DNA from: Undibacterium paludis | Lineage (GTDB): Bacteria > Pseudomonadota > Gammaproteobacteria > Burkholderiales > Burkholderiaceae_D | Assembly: GCF_022568815.1 (NCBI RefSeq) | Contig: NZ_JAKZHX010000014.1 | Location: 1 to 64,000, forward strand | DNA: 64,000 nt | Direction of reading: 5' to 3' | Shown: positions 8,103 through 18,002 of the stretch, piece by piece | How the letters are laid out: the number at the start of each line of letters is the position of its first letter | Position numbering within the stretch: the stretch's first letter is position 1 | Made by a program: the position numbers and the translations under genes | The notes under the pieces: generated by a model | The model's input: the letters and a program-made list of their open reading frames with translations, nothing else | What the model was told of the DNA's origin: nothing | Databases searched by the model: none

Positions 8103-10508
8103 ATGAGTAAGATGCGCAAAGCGATTTTGCTTGCCCTGTATGGTGCAAGTGCCGCCACTGTTTTCACCCCTGGCATCAGTAGCGCACAAACAGCAACCCC
8201 TGCCGCAGAAAAACCGGCAGATGCCCCTATACAGACCATGACTATCGTTGGCTCGCGCCGTGCCAACACCAGTGCGACCAATACCCCTTTGCCTATCGAC
8301 TTCATCTCTGTGTCCAAACAGGCAGAGCAGGGCGGTCAATTTGACCTGGCGCAAACGCTGGCCAATATTTCCCCTTCTTTCAATTCCACCCGCCAGACAG
8401 GCGCTGATGGTGCCGACCTGATCGATTCGGCCTCCCTGCGCGGCCTGGGGTCTGACCAGACTTTGGTACTGGTGAATGGCAAGCGCCGTCATACAGTGGC
8501 GCTGGTCAATCTGTTCGGTGCACGCAATCGCGGTAATACGGGGACGGATTTGAATGCCATCCCTGTCATGGCCATCAGCAATGTGCAGGTCTTGCGCGAC
8601 GGTGCGGCAGCACAGTACGGTTCAGATGCGATTGCAGGCGTGCTTGATATCACACTCAAGAAAAGCCTGGGCTGCGAAGCCAGCTTTGGTTACAGCCAGT
8701 ATTCCGTTGGTGACGGTAAAAACTATCTGCCTACTGCCTATTGCGGCATAGGCATAGGCGAAAAAGGCGTGCTCGGCATTACGGTTGAATACACCGACCG
8801 TGGCCGCTCCAACCGTGCAGACCCTGGCAATCCGCGTACCATCGGTGATACCAAGGTGACCGGCCCTACCGTCTACCTCAATGGTGAAGTGCCAAACGGG
8901 GGCAACGACAAACTGTATTTCACTCTGGGTACCCAGCAGCGCAAGGCATCTTCAGCCGCCTGGGCGCGTGGCGGCATAGGCTCGGACGATATCCCTTCAC
9001 GCAATTCGGCTGCCATGTATCCGAATGGCTTTGTGCCCTATATCAATGGCGACATCAATGATATCTATGGCACCCTTGGTTATCGCTGGGAAATCGGTGA
9101 ATGGCGTGCCGACCTCTCGCAAACTTATGGCTTCAACGAACTCAAGTACAACATCAGCAATACCTTGAACGCCTCTATCGCCAACAAGGATTTGCTGGCC
9201 GGTGGCAAGGGTATCAGCCCCAATCGTTTTGATGCTGGCGGTTTTTCATTCTCGCAAGCGACTACTAATCTTGATTTCAGCCGTTTCTTTGATGGCTTCA
9301 TGAATGGCGTCAACGTTGCCTTCGGTGCCGAATACCGCCGTGAAAACTACAAGATATTTGCCGGTGAGCCTGGTTCTTACAATGACGTTGACGGTGTCGG
9401 TTTTGGTGGCAATGCCGGCAGCCAGGGTTTTCCCGGCTTCCAGCCTGGCGACCGCACAGACAAGAACCGTAACAGTATCGCTGCCTATATAGACATAGAA
9501 ACCGATGTCAGCAACCGTTTCAAGCTGCAAACAGCTGTGCGCGGCGAACGCTATAGCGACTTTGGCTCCACCCTGACCGGCAAACTGGCGGGTAGCTACA
9601 AGGTGTCTGATGATTTCCTGATGCGCGGCTCACTCAGTACGGGTTTCCGTGCGCCGTCCTTACAGCAGGTGTATTTCTCGTCAACCTTCACTGATTTCAT
9701 CAGCGGCAAGCCCATGGACGTGGTGCTGGCGCCAAATGGCGGCGCGGTTGCCAATGCGGCAGGCATACCCAAGCTGAAGCAGGAAACCTCGAACAACTAT
9801 ACCCTGGGCCTGACCTTCAAGCCCAGCAGCACCTTTTCGATGACGGCTGACTTGTACCGTATCGATATCTCTGACCGTATCGTGCTGTCTGGCCGTTTTG
9901 ACGCCAACAATTACCCGGCACTTGGCGCCACCCTGTCTGCACTGGGCGTAGGCCAGGCGCAGTTCTTTGTCAATTCCATCAATACCAAGACCCAGGGCCT
10001 GGATTTGACGGCTTCGCACAGGACCAATCTTGGCGCCGGTAAATTGTCGACTTATCTGGGTTTGAACTATAGCAAGACTGAAGTCACCAAGGTGCAGGCA
10101 CCACCATCACTGCGCGGCTATGAAGACGTATTGTTGTCCGAACGTGAACGCCTGTTCATTGAGCAGGGTGGCCCAAGGATGAAAGCAACACTGGCGTTTA
10201 ACTACGACCAGGGACCATGGTCCAGTGAATTCAAGGTCATCCACTATGGCTCACAAACCCTGGGCACGTTCTCGGGTACGGCAGCTGGCGTACCGAACGC
10301 CTACTATGAGCCAAAAACTTCGGCTGATGTGTCCCTGACCTATGCGTTCAATGACACCACCAAGCTGACTATCGGCGGCAATAACATTTTCAATGTCAAA
10401 CCAAGCAATCAGGACCCGAACGAAACCGACAACGGTTTCCGCTATGACAGCGTACAGTTTGGTCTTGGCGGCGCTTCCTACTTCATCAAACTCTGGAAGA
10501 AGTTCTAA
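8103..10508 (+). CDS. TonB-dependent outer-membrane receptor
   Basis: The 801-residue precursor has a signal peptide (about 1-28, ending SSAQ). A short N-terminal segment contains the TonB-box-like QTMTIVGSR. A plug domain (about 45-175) carries the motif GLGSDQTLVLVNGKRR, and a long beta-barrel ends in the C-terminal Phe expected for Omp85-mediated insertion (FIKLWKKF). It imports a large ligand across the outer membrane with energy from TonB-ExbBD. The ligand cannot be read from sequence; the adjacent BtuF-like protein hints at a corrinoid but is weak evidence. Start: ATG 8103, with GGAGAA 7 bases upstream. Confidence 0.92.
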   Translation: MSKMRKAILLALYGASAATVFTPGISSAQTATPAAEKPADAPIQTMTIVGSRRANTSATNTPLPIDFISVSKQAEQGGQFDLAQTLANISPSFNSTRQTGADGADLIDSASLRGLGSDQTLVLVNGKRRHTVALVNLFGARNRGNTGTDLNAIPVMAISNVQVLRDGAAAQYGSDAIAGVLDITLKKSLGCEASFGYSQYSVGDGKNYLPTAYCGIGIGEKGVLGITVEYTDRGRSNRADPGNPRTIGDTKVTGPTVYLNGEVPNGGNDKLYFTLGTQQRKASSAAWARGGIGSDDIPSRNSAAMYPNGFVPYINGDINDIYGTLGYRWEIGEWRADLSQTYGFNELKYNISNTLNASIANKDLLAGGKGISPNRFDAGGFSFSQATTNLDFSRFFDGFMNGVNVAFGAEYRRENYKIFAGEPGSYNDVDGVGFGGNAGSQGFPGFQPGDRTDKNRNSIAAYIDIETDVSNRFKLQTAVRGERYSDFGSTLTGKLAGSYKVSDDFLMRGSLSTGFRAPSLQQVYFSSTFTDFISGKPMDVVLAPNGGAVANAAGIPKLKQETSNNYTLGLTFKPSSTFSMTADLYRIDISDRIVLSGRFDANNYPALGATLSALGVGQAQFFVNSINTKTQGLDLTASHRTNLGAGKLSTYLGLNYSKTEVTKVQAPPSLRGYEDVLLSERERLFIEQGGPRMKATLAFNYDQGPWSSEFKVIHYGSQTLGTFSGTAAGVPNAYYEPKTSADVSLTYAFNDTTKLTIGGNNIFNVKPSNQDPNETDNGFRYDSVQFGLGGASYFIKLWKKF

Positions 10509-10542
10509 GCACCATGTTCAGGAGGGGCAACCCTCTGCCATC

Positions 10543-10577
10543 AAACCGGCCGGCAGTTTCTGCATGGCCGGTTTTTT
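10543..10577. terminator. Intrinsic terminator between convergent genes
   Basis: The stem AAACCGGCC / GGCCGGTTT (14-base loop) is followed by seven T residues on the plus strand. It terminates the TonB-receptor transcript and lies just before the 3' end of the convergent EamA gene. Confidence 0.85.
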
Positions 10578-10583
10578 TCAGGC

Positions 10584-11501
10584 TCAGGATTTGTTGGTCA
10601 GCGTTACTCCGGCGATGACCAGCAAGCCGCCCACCACCATCGATGTCAGTATGGATTCGCCAAGGATGAGCGAACCCAGGCTGATGCCGAATACCGGCAC
10701 CAGGTTATTGAAAACAGCGGTACGTGACGGCCCTATGCTCTTGACCCCCTCGTAATACCAGACAAAGCCGACTACCGTGCCAAATGCGCCAAGGTAGACC
10801 AGGGATGCTAGTACTTCCCAGCGCATGTGGGTCGGTTCAAATTGCGGTATCTCCAGCACAGCGCCCAGACCCAGCAGTAACAGGCCCCACAAGGATGCAT
10901 AGGTCGTTGCAGCAATCGGCGACAGGCCTTTCAGGGCATGACGTCCTATGATGGTGTAGGCAGCCCAGCCGCATATCGCCACCAGCATGAACAGCTCACC
11001 CTTACCCAGTGATTGAGACAGGTCATGGAAGGCGCCAAGCAGATCGCCACGTGTAATCACCACGGCAGCACCGGTAAAAGCGATCAGTATACCCAGCCAG
11101 CGTGTCTTGCTCAGCCTTTCGCCGAACAGCATGGCCAGCGCCAGCGCGGTAACGATGGGATTGAGGGCCACGAACAGGGCTGTGCGGCCGGCGGGCATGC
11201 GTTCCAGCGCCGCAAAAAAACACAGGTTGTACAAAAAGATGCCAGTGGCACCGAGTGCAAAAGTCGCATGCAATTGCTGCCTGTTCAGCCTGGGCAAACC
11301 ACCTTCTGCACGCCATGCCAGTATCAGTAGCAGGATACTGGCCACGGCAAAACGGATGAAGGCGGCGATCATATGCGGAATCTCTTTTGCGACCAGACGC
11401 CCGGCAATGAAAGTGCCGCCCCAGAACAGGGCGACACAGACAAGTTTCAGATACGTTGTTACAGGTACTTTATTCACAGTATTCACCAGCGTGTTTGCCA
11501 T
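10584..11501 (-). CDS. EamA-family (DMT) metabolite transporter
   Basis: This 305-residue inner-membrane protein has about ten hydrophobic spans arranged as two EamA repeats. The first begins LKLVCVALFWGGTFIAGRLVAKE and the second, near residue 160, begins KGELFMLVAICGWAAYTIIGR. DMT carriers of this type usually export amino acids or related metabolites. The gene starts 27 bases after the asd stop on the same strand, so the two probably form an operon. An exporter for aspartate-family amino acids would fit that position, but this is inference. Confidence 0.88.
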   Translation of the reverse strand: MANTLVNTVNKVPVTTYLKLVCVALFWGGTFIAGRLVAKEIPHMIAAFIRFAVASILLLILAWRAEGGLPRLNRQQLHATFALGATGIFLYNLCFFAALERMPAGRTALFVALNPIVTALALAMLFGERLSKTRWLGILIAFTGAAVVITRGDLLGAFHDLSQSLGKGELFMLVAICGWAAYTIIGRHALKGLSPIAATTYASLWGLLLLGLGAVLEIPQFEPTHMRWEVLASLVYLGAFGTVVGFVWYYEGVKSIGPSRTAVFNNLVPVFGISLGSLILGESILTSMVVGGLLVIAGVTLTNKS

Positions 11502-11528
11502 GCAAAAGCCTGCTAGCCTACACCAAAA

Positions 11529-12692
<1,164 letters not shown>

Positions 12693-12700
12693 TCAGTATG

Positions 12701-12765
12701 AACCCGCCTCGGAGGCGGGTTGCTAAAAAATGAAAAGCGCTAACCCACCATGGATATGATGGTGG
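12701..12765 (-). promoter_or_regulatory. Possible transcription attenuator before asd
   Basis: On the minus strand four complementary segments follow in order: 1, CCACCAT (12765-12759); 2, ATGGTGG with GGTGGGTT (12751-12742); 3, AACCCGCCT (12721-12713); 4, AGGCGGGTT (12709-12701). Segment 1 pairs with 2 (7 bp), 2 with 3 (8 bp, one wobble) and 3 with 4 (9 bp), the geometry of a ribosome-controlled attenuator. Segment 1 is the Thr-Thr-Ile codon run of the leader peptide. Weak point: no T tract follows the 3:4 hairpin, so it might act through Rho or pausing instead of intrinsic termination. Confidence 0.5.
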
Positions 12766-12802
12766 TCTTAATGCTCAGCGTGGATGCAAATGGGCTCTTC
12801 AT
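12740..12802 (-). CDS. Candidate asd leader peptide rich in Thr-Ile codons
   Basis: This 20-codon frame reads M K S P F A S T L S I K T T I I S M V G and stops at TAG. It carries ACC ACC ATC ATA (Thr-Thr-Ile-Ile) plus further Thr, Ile and Met codons, all end products of the pathway that Asd feeds. There is no Shine-Dalgarno, but the -10 box at 12814-12809 would place the first transcribed base at the A of its ATG, so it could be translated as a leaderless message. Its stop codon lies at the end of attenuator segment 2, as expected for attenuation. It is too short to judge by coding statistics. Confidence 0.45.
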   Translation of the reverse strand: MKSPFASTLSIKTTIISMVG

Positions 12803-12808
12803 GATTTG

Positions 12809-12837
12809 ATGGTAACAGACTTGATTGTCGGCATCAA
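12809..12837 (-). promoter_or_regulatory. Possible asd promoter
   Basis: On the minus strand, TTGATG (12837-12832) and TACCAT (12814-12809) are 17 bases apart; each matches the sigma-70 consensus at 4 of 6 positions. The predicted start falls at about 12802. It lies in the 207-base gap after the amylase stop, so asd can be expressed independently. Confidence 0.4.
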
Positions 12838-12860
12838 GCCAGGCAATCAATGGTCCGAGC

Positions 12861-14744
12861 CTACATGATCTCCAGCAGTAAAACACCTCGTGCAGGTACT
12901 TTTATTTTTTGTGTCATGGCAAATTCCCGGTCGCTCAGTACATCTCTGGCCCTGGCATGTGCGGGCAGCATCTCGGCAAAACGTGCAGTTGCCAATTCTG
13001 TTTCAGTCCTGTTCTTGTTCATCACCACCATCATTTTGCGCTTCGGGTCATAGCGGAAATAGACATAGATACCATCCTGTGGTGCAAAGTGCATAAGCTT
13101 GCCCTTATGGATGACAGGCTGGGTCTTGCGCCAGTTCAGCAGTTTCCTGATAAAGGTTTGTGCATCCTCTTGTCTGGCAGTGAGGCCTGCGCCGGTAAAG
13201 GCATTCATCTTGTCGCCAGCCCAGCCACCGGGAAAGTCCTGTCTGAAAGCACCGTCATCCCGGTGTTTGGTGCTGGTCATCAGTATCTCTGTGCCATAGT
13301 AGAACTGTGGTGTCCGCGGCATGGTGGCGACATAGGTGACGGCCATCTTGAGCAAATCCAGGTCTTCATCAAGGGCGCTGTAGAGGCGGCTGACATCATG
13401 ATTACCCTCAAACAGCACCATGGCCGAAGGGTCCGGATAGAGCTGGTCATTGATCAGGGCCTCGTACAGGGTGGCAAAGCCGGAATGCAGGGTTTCCGGT
13501 GCGACCAGCGCCTGGCGCAGGGTGTCATGCAAGGGATAGTCCATCATGCTGGGCATGTGCGAGACATAGCCATTGGCGTTTTTATGCCTGTGCAGCCAAT
13601 GCGCGACCAGGTTGGGGTTATCACTCCATTCTTCACCTACCATGCGCAGGTGCGGGTATTCCTCCAGTATGCGGCGCGACCACTGTGTCAGGAATGCCGG
13701 GTCCGAATAACCGTAAGTGTCAGCGCGTATGCCAGCCAGACCGGCATACTCTATCCACCAGATGGTGTTCTGTATCTGGTAGTTGGCAAGCAACGGGTTT
13801 TGCTGGTTCATGTCCGGCATGTGGACTTCAAACCAACCCTGGATGAAATTCTTTTTATCTGCTGCCGAAGCGTATGGATCAATAACTGTAGTCCGTGCAT
13901 GGTAAGTGGGCACAAACTCACCATTAAAACTCAGCCAGTCTTTTGAAGGCATGTCCCGCATCCACCAATGCCCGTCACCGATATGATTGAGCACCACATC
14001 CTGTATTACACCGATGCCATGTTGCCTGGCAGCAGCCACCAGTTGCCGGTAGTCTTCATTGCTGCCCAGGCGCGCATCGACCTTATAGTAATCGGTTGCG
14101 GCGTAGCCGTGATAGGAATAGCTTTGCTGGTTATTTTCGACCACCGGTGTTGGCCAGAGCATGGTGTAACCCATGCCGGCAATGTAATCGAGATGATCGC
14201 GTATGCCTTTCAGGTCGCCGCCATGGCGGCCGGCACTGGCGTCTGCCCGGTCAAATTTGTCGGCGAAGCCGGGTACCTGGTCATTGCTGCTGTCACCATT
14301 GGCGAAGCGGTCGGGCATCAGGTTCAGTATCACATCGGCTGGACCAAAACCTCGCCGTTGCGCTGAACCCGGTGCGCGTGCCTGTAATTCATAAGGGATG
14401 ATAAATTTTTGCTGGCCCGCGCGCATTTCTATATTGAATTTGCCAGCGCGGGCCCTGGGAGAAATCTGCAGGTCCAGGAACAGGTAATTCGGATTGCTGA
14501 CCCGTGTCACCCCTTTGAGCGCTACACCAGGGTAATGAATCTGCGCTGCATAATCGGCGATTTGCTTGCCATGCAACATGATTTGCAACTTGTCGCTCTT
14601 CATCCCTACCCACCAGTTACCTGGTTCTACGTGCTGTATTGCCGGGGTGCTCCGGGCACGGGCAAGAGGAGCATGCAGCAGGATGGGCGAGAGCATGCCC
14701 AGGGACAGAGCGTACAACAGATATTTGCCGGGCAAGGTTTTCAC
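12861..14744 (-). CDS. Exported GH13 alpha-amylase family enzyme (cyclomaltodextrinase/SusA-like)
   Basis: The 627-residue precursor has a signal peptide (about 1-30, ending LARA-RS) and an N-terminal beta-sandwich of the cyclomaltodextrinase type (about 35-125). A GH13 barrel begins at VILNLMPDRFANGD. The catalytic triad is visible: nucleophile Asp342 (GIRADTYGY), acid/base Glu371 (VGEEW) and Asp450 (EGNHDVSRL). A C-terminal beta-domain completes it. It should hydrolyse alpha-1,4 glucans or cyclodextrins, most likely in the periplasm or outside. The start is GTG at 14744 with GGAG upstream; no in-frame ATG lies nearby. No other starch-use genes are near. Confidence 0.9.
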   Translation of the reverse strand: MKTLPGKYLLYALSLGMLSPILLHAPLARARSTPAIQHVEPGNWWVGMKSDKLQIMLHGKQIADYAAQIHYPGVALKGVTRVSNPNYLFLDLQISPRARAGKFNIEMRAGQQKFIIPYELQARAPGSAQRRGFGPADVILNLMPDRFANGDSSNDQVPGFADKFDRADASAGRHGGDLKGIRDHLDYIAGMGYTMLWPTPVVENNQQSYSYHGYAATDYYKVDARLGSNEDYRQLVAAARQHGIGVIQDVVLNHIGDGHWWMRDMPSKDWLSFNGEFVPTYHARTTVIDPYASAADKKNFIQGWFEVHMPDMNQQNPLLANYQIQNTIWWIEYAGLAGIRADTYGYSDPAFLTQWSRRILEEYPHLRMVGEEWSDNPNLVAHWLHRHKNANGYVSHMPSMMDYPLHDTLRQALVAPETLHSGFATLYEALINDQLYPDPSAMVLFEGNHDVSRLYSALDEDLDLLKMAVTYVATMPRTPQFYYGTEILMTSTKHRDDGAFRQDFPGGWAGDKMNAFTGAGLTARQEDAQTFIRKLLNWRKTQPVIHKGKLMHFAPQDGIYVYFRYDPKRKMMVVMNKNRTETELATARFAEMLPAHARARDVLSDREFAMTQKIKVPARGVLLLEIM

Positions 14745-15050
14745 TGCATCTCCATACTTGTGGTCTTATTTTTCTGATTATATGTAATTTAACTACATAA
14801 ATAATGATTAGGCTAAATATATTCAGATAATTCTCATCTTTTCATGAAACTAAAATGTACTTTCGCTACTTATTTGATGGCATTTGTTAGCAATGACCAT
14901 TTTGAAAGGCAGAAATGACGCCAGGTTCTGCCTCTTTTTTGAGCTTCCGTAAGGCGTATTGTTTGATATTTTCAAGCTTGTTACAGCAGGCTCAAAAACA
15001 GCTACAGCGTGGGGCGCAAGGTTGGGGCGGCTACTATCCCAGGAGGGTAT
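14745..15050. promoter_or_regulatory. AT-rich divergent intergenic region with an amylase promoter candidate
   Basis: About 300 bases separate the amylase gene (minus) from the Ala/Thr-rich gene (plus). On the minus strand a perfect TATAAT (14782-14777) lies about 33 bases before the amylase GTG, without a good -35 box, which suggests an activator. The first half is markedly AT-rich. No clear promoter motif for the plus-strand gene was found. Confidence 0.45.
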
Positions 15051-15893
15051 ATGAAAGACATTACAAATTTGAAAGCAATTTTCGGCGACGTCCAGGCATT
15101 GCAAGGCAAGCTGAAAACCCGTATCGCAGAGGCAGAGCAGAATGCCGACAAATTCAAGGCAGCATTTCAGGCAGCGGTAAAACCAGAGAGCAAGACAGAA
15201 ATCGTCGCAGCCCTGAAAGAAAAAGTTGCAGAAGTGAGCAGCAGCAATGCCCAGACTTCGGCCGGTATTGCTGAGCAGATACAGGCAGCCTTGTCGGTTT
15301 TGCGTGATCAGCTGCAAACCAGCGGTGCAAGCACCGGAACTGCTGCCACAACGAATGCCACCACGGCCATTGCCGCTGCTGCCAGCACGACTGCGGCAGC
15401 TGTCAGTGCGGCCACTGCCACGACCACCGCAGCGACCAATGCAGTTACCACAGCGGCTACCACCACTACGACCGCAGTAAAAGCTGCACCGCCAGCCGCT
15501 GCACCACCGGCTGCCGCACCGAACACCACCATTGCCGCCGTCAATACCACCCATCCTGCTTACCGCGTCTACGACCCTGGCAACCCTTTTGCCTTTGTTG
15601 AACCATCAAATCCTGGCGGCGGCCCCAACTTGCTGGCGTCTGACCTGGTATTCAATACCGACCCCAGGCCTGATTCCCTGAATTCCCTGAAAGCGCCGAC
15701 AGGGGCCTATGGATCGGCCGAATGGACCGACCAGATCAAGTCCTACCAGGCTGCTTATGAAAAACTCAGCAATGACAATGCGGTGTGGAACCAGAAAAAC
15801 ATGGAAATGCGCAACCAGATCCTGCTTGCCTCGCCTTATGCTGCATTTGCTCCATCCAAACAGGGTACCTTGCCTGGCATTAAAATCACTTGA
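15051..15893 (+). CDS. Uncharacterised protein with coiled-coil and Ala/Thr-rich linker
   Basis: This 280-residue protein is not recognised. Residues 1-92 are charged and helical with heptad-like spacing, suggesting a coiled coil. Residues 93-165 are almost entirely Ala, Thr, Ser and Pro, a disordered linker. Residues 166-280 form a different, Asn/Pro/Tyr-rich segment with no known motif. There is no signal peptide or membrane span. The start has a perfect AGGAGG 4 bases before the ATG, which argues for real and strong translation. Neighbours give no functional clue. The composition of the first part loosely recalls phasins, but the similarity is too weak for a claim. Confidence 0.7.
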   Translation: MKDITNLKAIFGDVQALQGKLKTRIAEAEQNADKFKAAFQAAVKPESKTEIVAALKEKVAEVSSSNAQTSAGIAEQIQAALSVLRDQLQTSGASTGTAATTNATTAIAAAASTTAAAVSAATATTTAATNAVTTAATTTTTAVKAAPPAAAPPAAAPNTTIAAVNTTHPAYRVYDPGNPFAFVEPSNPGGGPNLLASDLVFNTDPRPDSLNSLKAPTGAYGSAEWTDQIKSYQAAYEKLSNDNAVWNQKNMEMRNQILLASPYAAFAPSKQGTLPGIKIT

Positions 15894-16072
15894 GCAGGTG
15901 CGCTGACACTGCTAGGGACACGGCAGCGGCAAAGTTGTGCGAAGTTGTTGATACAGGGGGCGGCAATACCAGCTGATTGTGCAAATAAATGCAAAACCGG
16001 GAGCAGACCAGCGTTTCATTGGAGTAATCTACGCTAATGAAATACGAGCGCTAAGTAAACCTGGGTGTGATC

Positions 16073-17320
16073 ATGAGTTTCCGAACGAAATTCAATCTGG
16101 TGTTGCTGCTGACCTTTGGCCTGGCGCTGGTGCTGGCGACTGCCTATTTCAGGAATGAAGTGCAGCAGGCGACACTCGATGAGGTAAAACACGAAGCCAG
16201 ACTGAGCTTGCAGGCGGCACTGGCGATACGCAGTTATTCTTCGCGGCATGTCAAAAAACGCCTCGACCTGGGGGAAGACGCCTTATTCAATCCCGATGGT
16301 GTACCGGCCTTCGTCGCCATGGAAACCATGCGTATCCTGTTTGAAAAATACCCTGGTTATCAATATTCCGAAGCAGTTCTCAATCCCCTCAACCTGACCA
16401 ATGAAGCGCAGGAACCCTGGATCAGGGAAATCATAGAAAATTACCGCAGCGGCAAAACCCCCTATGCCGATGCCGAGGTGAGTACCCATATACGGGACCA
16501 GACCCTGCACCTGTTCCGGCCGATCAAGATTACTGATGCGTCCTGCATGGCCTGCCATGGCCGGGTGGAAGACGCTCCACTCAACATGGTCAGGATCTAT
16601 GGGGATACTCATGGTTATGGCTGGAAGCTGGGCGAGATAGTCGGCCTGCAAGCCGTGACTGTTCCGCTGGACCGGGCCAGGGAGCGCAGTGCCGCTGCTT
16701 TCGGGAGTTTCCTGTGGCCCATGGTGGCAGTACTGCTGCTGATGTTTGCTGCTCTCAACATCTTGCTGCAATACTGGGTCATCAATCCCCTGAGCGCGCA
16801 AAATTTCAAACTCAGTCATCAGGCAACCACCGACCCGCTGACCGGGGTCATGAACCGCCGTTCCTTCATGGATCATTTTCAGCTGGAAATGGAAGCTGCC
16901 CGCTACAAGTACGAACCCTTATCTGTCCTGGTATTTGACCTCGACCTTTTCAAGACGGTCAACGATACACATGGCCACGACAAGGGTGATCTGGTCCTGC
17001 GTGATACCGCCAGCCTGGTCAAGGCGGGTTTGCGCTCGAATGACAAACTGGCACGCATCGGTGGGGAGGAGTTCGCGCTGCTGTTGCCGCATACAACGAT
17101 AGCCGGCGCCAAAGGCCTGGCAGAAAACCTGCGCAGGTTGATGGAACAGCAGTCAATACAAAACCCACCCCGCACCACAGGCAGTTTTGGCATTGCTACC
17201 TGGGACGGACGCGAAAGCCGTGAGAGCCTGTTGAAGCGTGCGGATGACGCCATGTATGCCGCCAAGGCTGCCGGTCGCAACTGTGTCGTGGTCGACGACA
17301 GCGTGCACAGGACAAATTGA
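16073..17320 (+). CDS. Membrane diguanylate cyclase with c-type haem (Tll0287-like) sensor
   Basis: The 415-residue protein has a membrane span (about 8-24) and a periplasmic DUF3365/Tll0287-like sensor domain (about 25-205) with a haem c attachment motif CMACH (Cys158, Cys161, His162). A second span (about 213-235) leads to a cytoplasmic GGDEF domain. The active site is GGEEF (330-334), and the product-inhibition I-site RSND lies five residues before it. It should make c-di-GMP in response to a redox or gas signal sensed by the haem; the signal is inference. ATG 16073 was preferred over GTG 16067. It appears monocistronic. Confidence 0.9.
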   Translation: MSFRTKFNLVLLLTFGLALVLATAYFRNEVQQATLDEVKHEARLSLQAALAIRSYSSRHVKKRLDLGEDALFNPDGVPAFVAMETMRILFEKYPGYQYSEAVLNPLNLTNEAQEPWIREIIENYRSGKTPYADAEVSTHIRDQTLHLFRPIKITDASCMACHGRVEDAPLNMVRIYGDTHGYGWKLGEIVGLQAVTVPLDRARERSAAAFGSFLWPMVAVLLLMFAALNILLQYWVINPLSAQNFKLSHQATTDPLTGVMNRRSFMDHFQLEMEAARYKYEPLSVLVFDLDLFKTVNDTHGHDKGDLVLRDTASLVKAGLRSNDKLARIGGEEFALLLPHTTIAGAKGLAENLRRLMEQQSIQNPPRTTGSFGIATWDGRESRESLLKRADDAMYAAKAAGRNCVVVDDSVHRTN

Positions 17321-17446
17321 TACGGGCCAGTAAAAATATGTTCAGGTGGATGGCATAAAGCGGTCAGGGATGACGTTTATGCCTTGGTAAGCAGCGTGAC
17401 AGGCTTGCATCCCTGATGCATATTTCATACAAACAGGGGGTCCCAG

Positions 17447-17827
17447 ATGAAAATCAGAAAAATCGGCCTCGCCTTGCTGGCAAGCACCATGCTGTTCAAC
17501 GGCTATTCCCTGGCGCAAGCCCAGACCCTGCCTAAAGTCAGCGATGGCATACTGGTCAGTGCCACCGGCATGACTTTGTATACTTTTGATAAAGATGCAG
17601 CCGGCAGCGGCCAGAGCAATTGCAATGGCCCCTGTGCCGGAAACTGGCCACCTTTGATCGCACCGGTACAGCTGCCGACAGGTAAATACTCTGTCGTCAC
17701 CCGCGAGGATGGCAGCAAACAACTGGCTTATGCCGGCAAGCCTTTATATCTGTATGCGGCAGACAAGCAGGTTGGTGATCGCAAGGGTGACAATTTCAAG
17801 GATGTCTGGCATATCGTCAAGGAATAA
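17447..17827 (+). CDS. Secreted repeat protein of the COG4315 / Lipoprotein_15 family
   Basis: The 126-residue precursor has a signal peptide (about 1-24, ending LAQAQ). Two copies of the family motif are visible: GMTLYTFDKDAAGSGQSNC followed by CNGPCAGNWPPL, and GKPLYLYAADKQVGD followed by GDNFKDVWHIV. The lipobox cysteine is absent, so it should be soluble and periplasmic. Function is unknown in the family. AGGGGG precedes the ATG. A 9-bp inverted repeat (TCAGGGATG at 17364-17372, CATCCCTGA at 17408-17416) lies upstream and may be an operator or chance. Confidence 0.85.
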   Translation: MKIRKIGLALLASTMLFNGYSLAQAQTLPKVSDGILVSATGMTLYTFDKDAAGSGQSNCNGPCAGNWPPLIAPVQLPTGKYSVVTREDGSKQLAYAGKPLYLYAADKQVGDRKGDNFKDVWHIVKE

Positions 17828-18002
17828 TGATGCAGGCAGCAGTTTCTTCAGTACCCGGTCTTGAGCCACCAGATGTCAGACAGCAGACTATTCTGCTTGT
17901 GTATCAAAGACATATTAATTTGTCACGACAAGTTAAACCAGATGACAGATGTAAGGAAAATATCTATCCTTTTCCCCTTTGATACCGAATCGGGATATCT
18001 GC

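Noticed and set aside
16014..16042. TTTCATT / AATGAAA inverted repeat before the diguanylate cyclase gene
   Set aside because: AT-rich and short; probability of chance occurrence is high and no T tract or promoter is attached.
17364..17416. 9-bp inverted repeat 35 bases apart before the secreted repeat protein
   Set aside because: No promoter or regulator context supports it; mentioned only with the gene.
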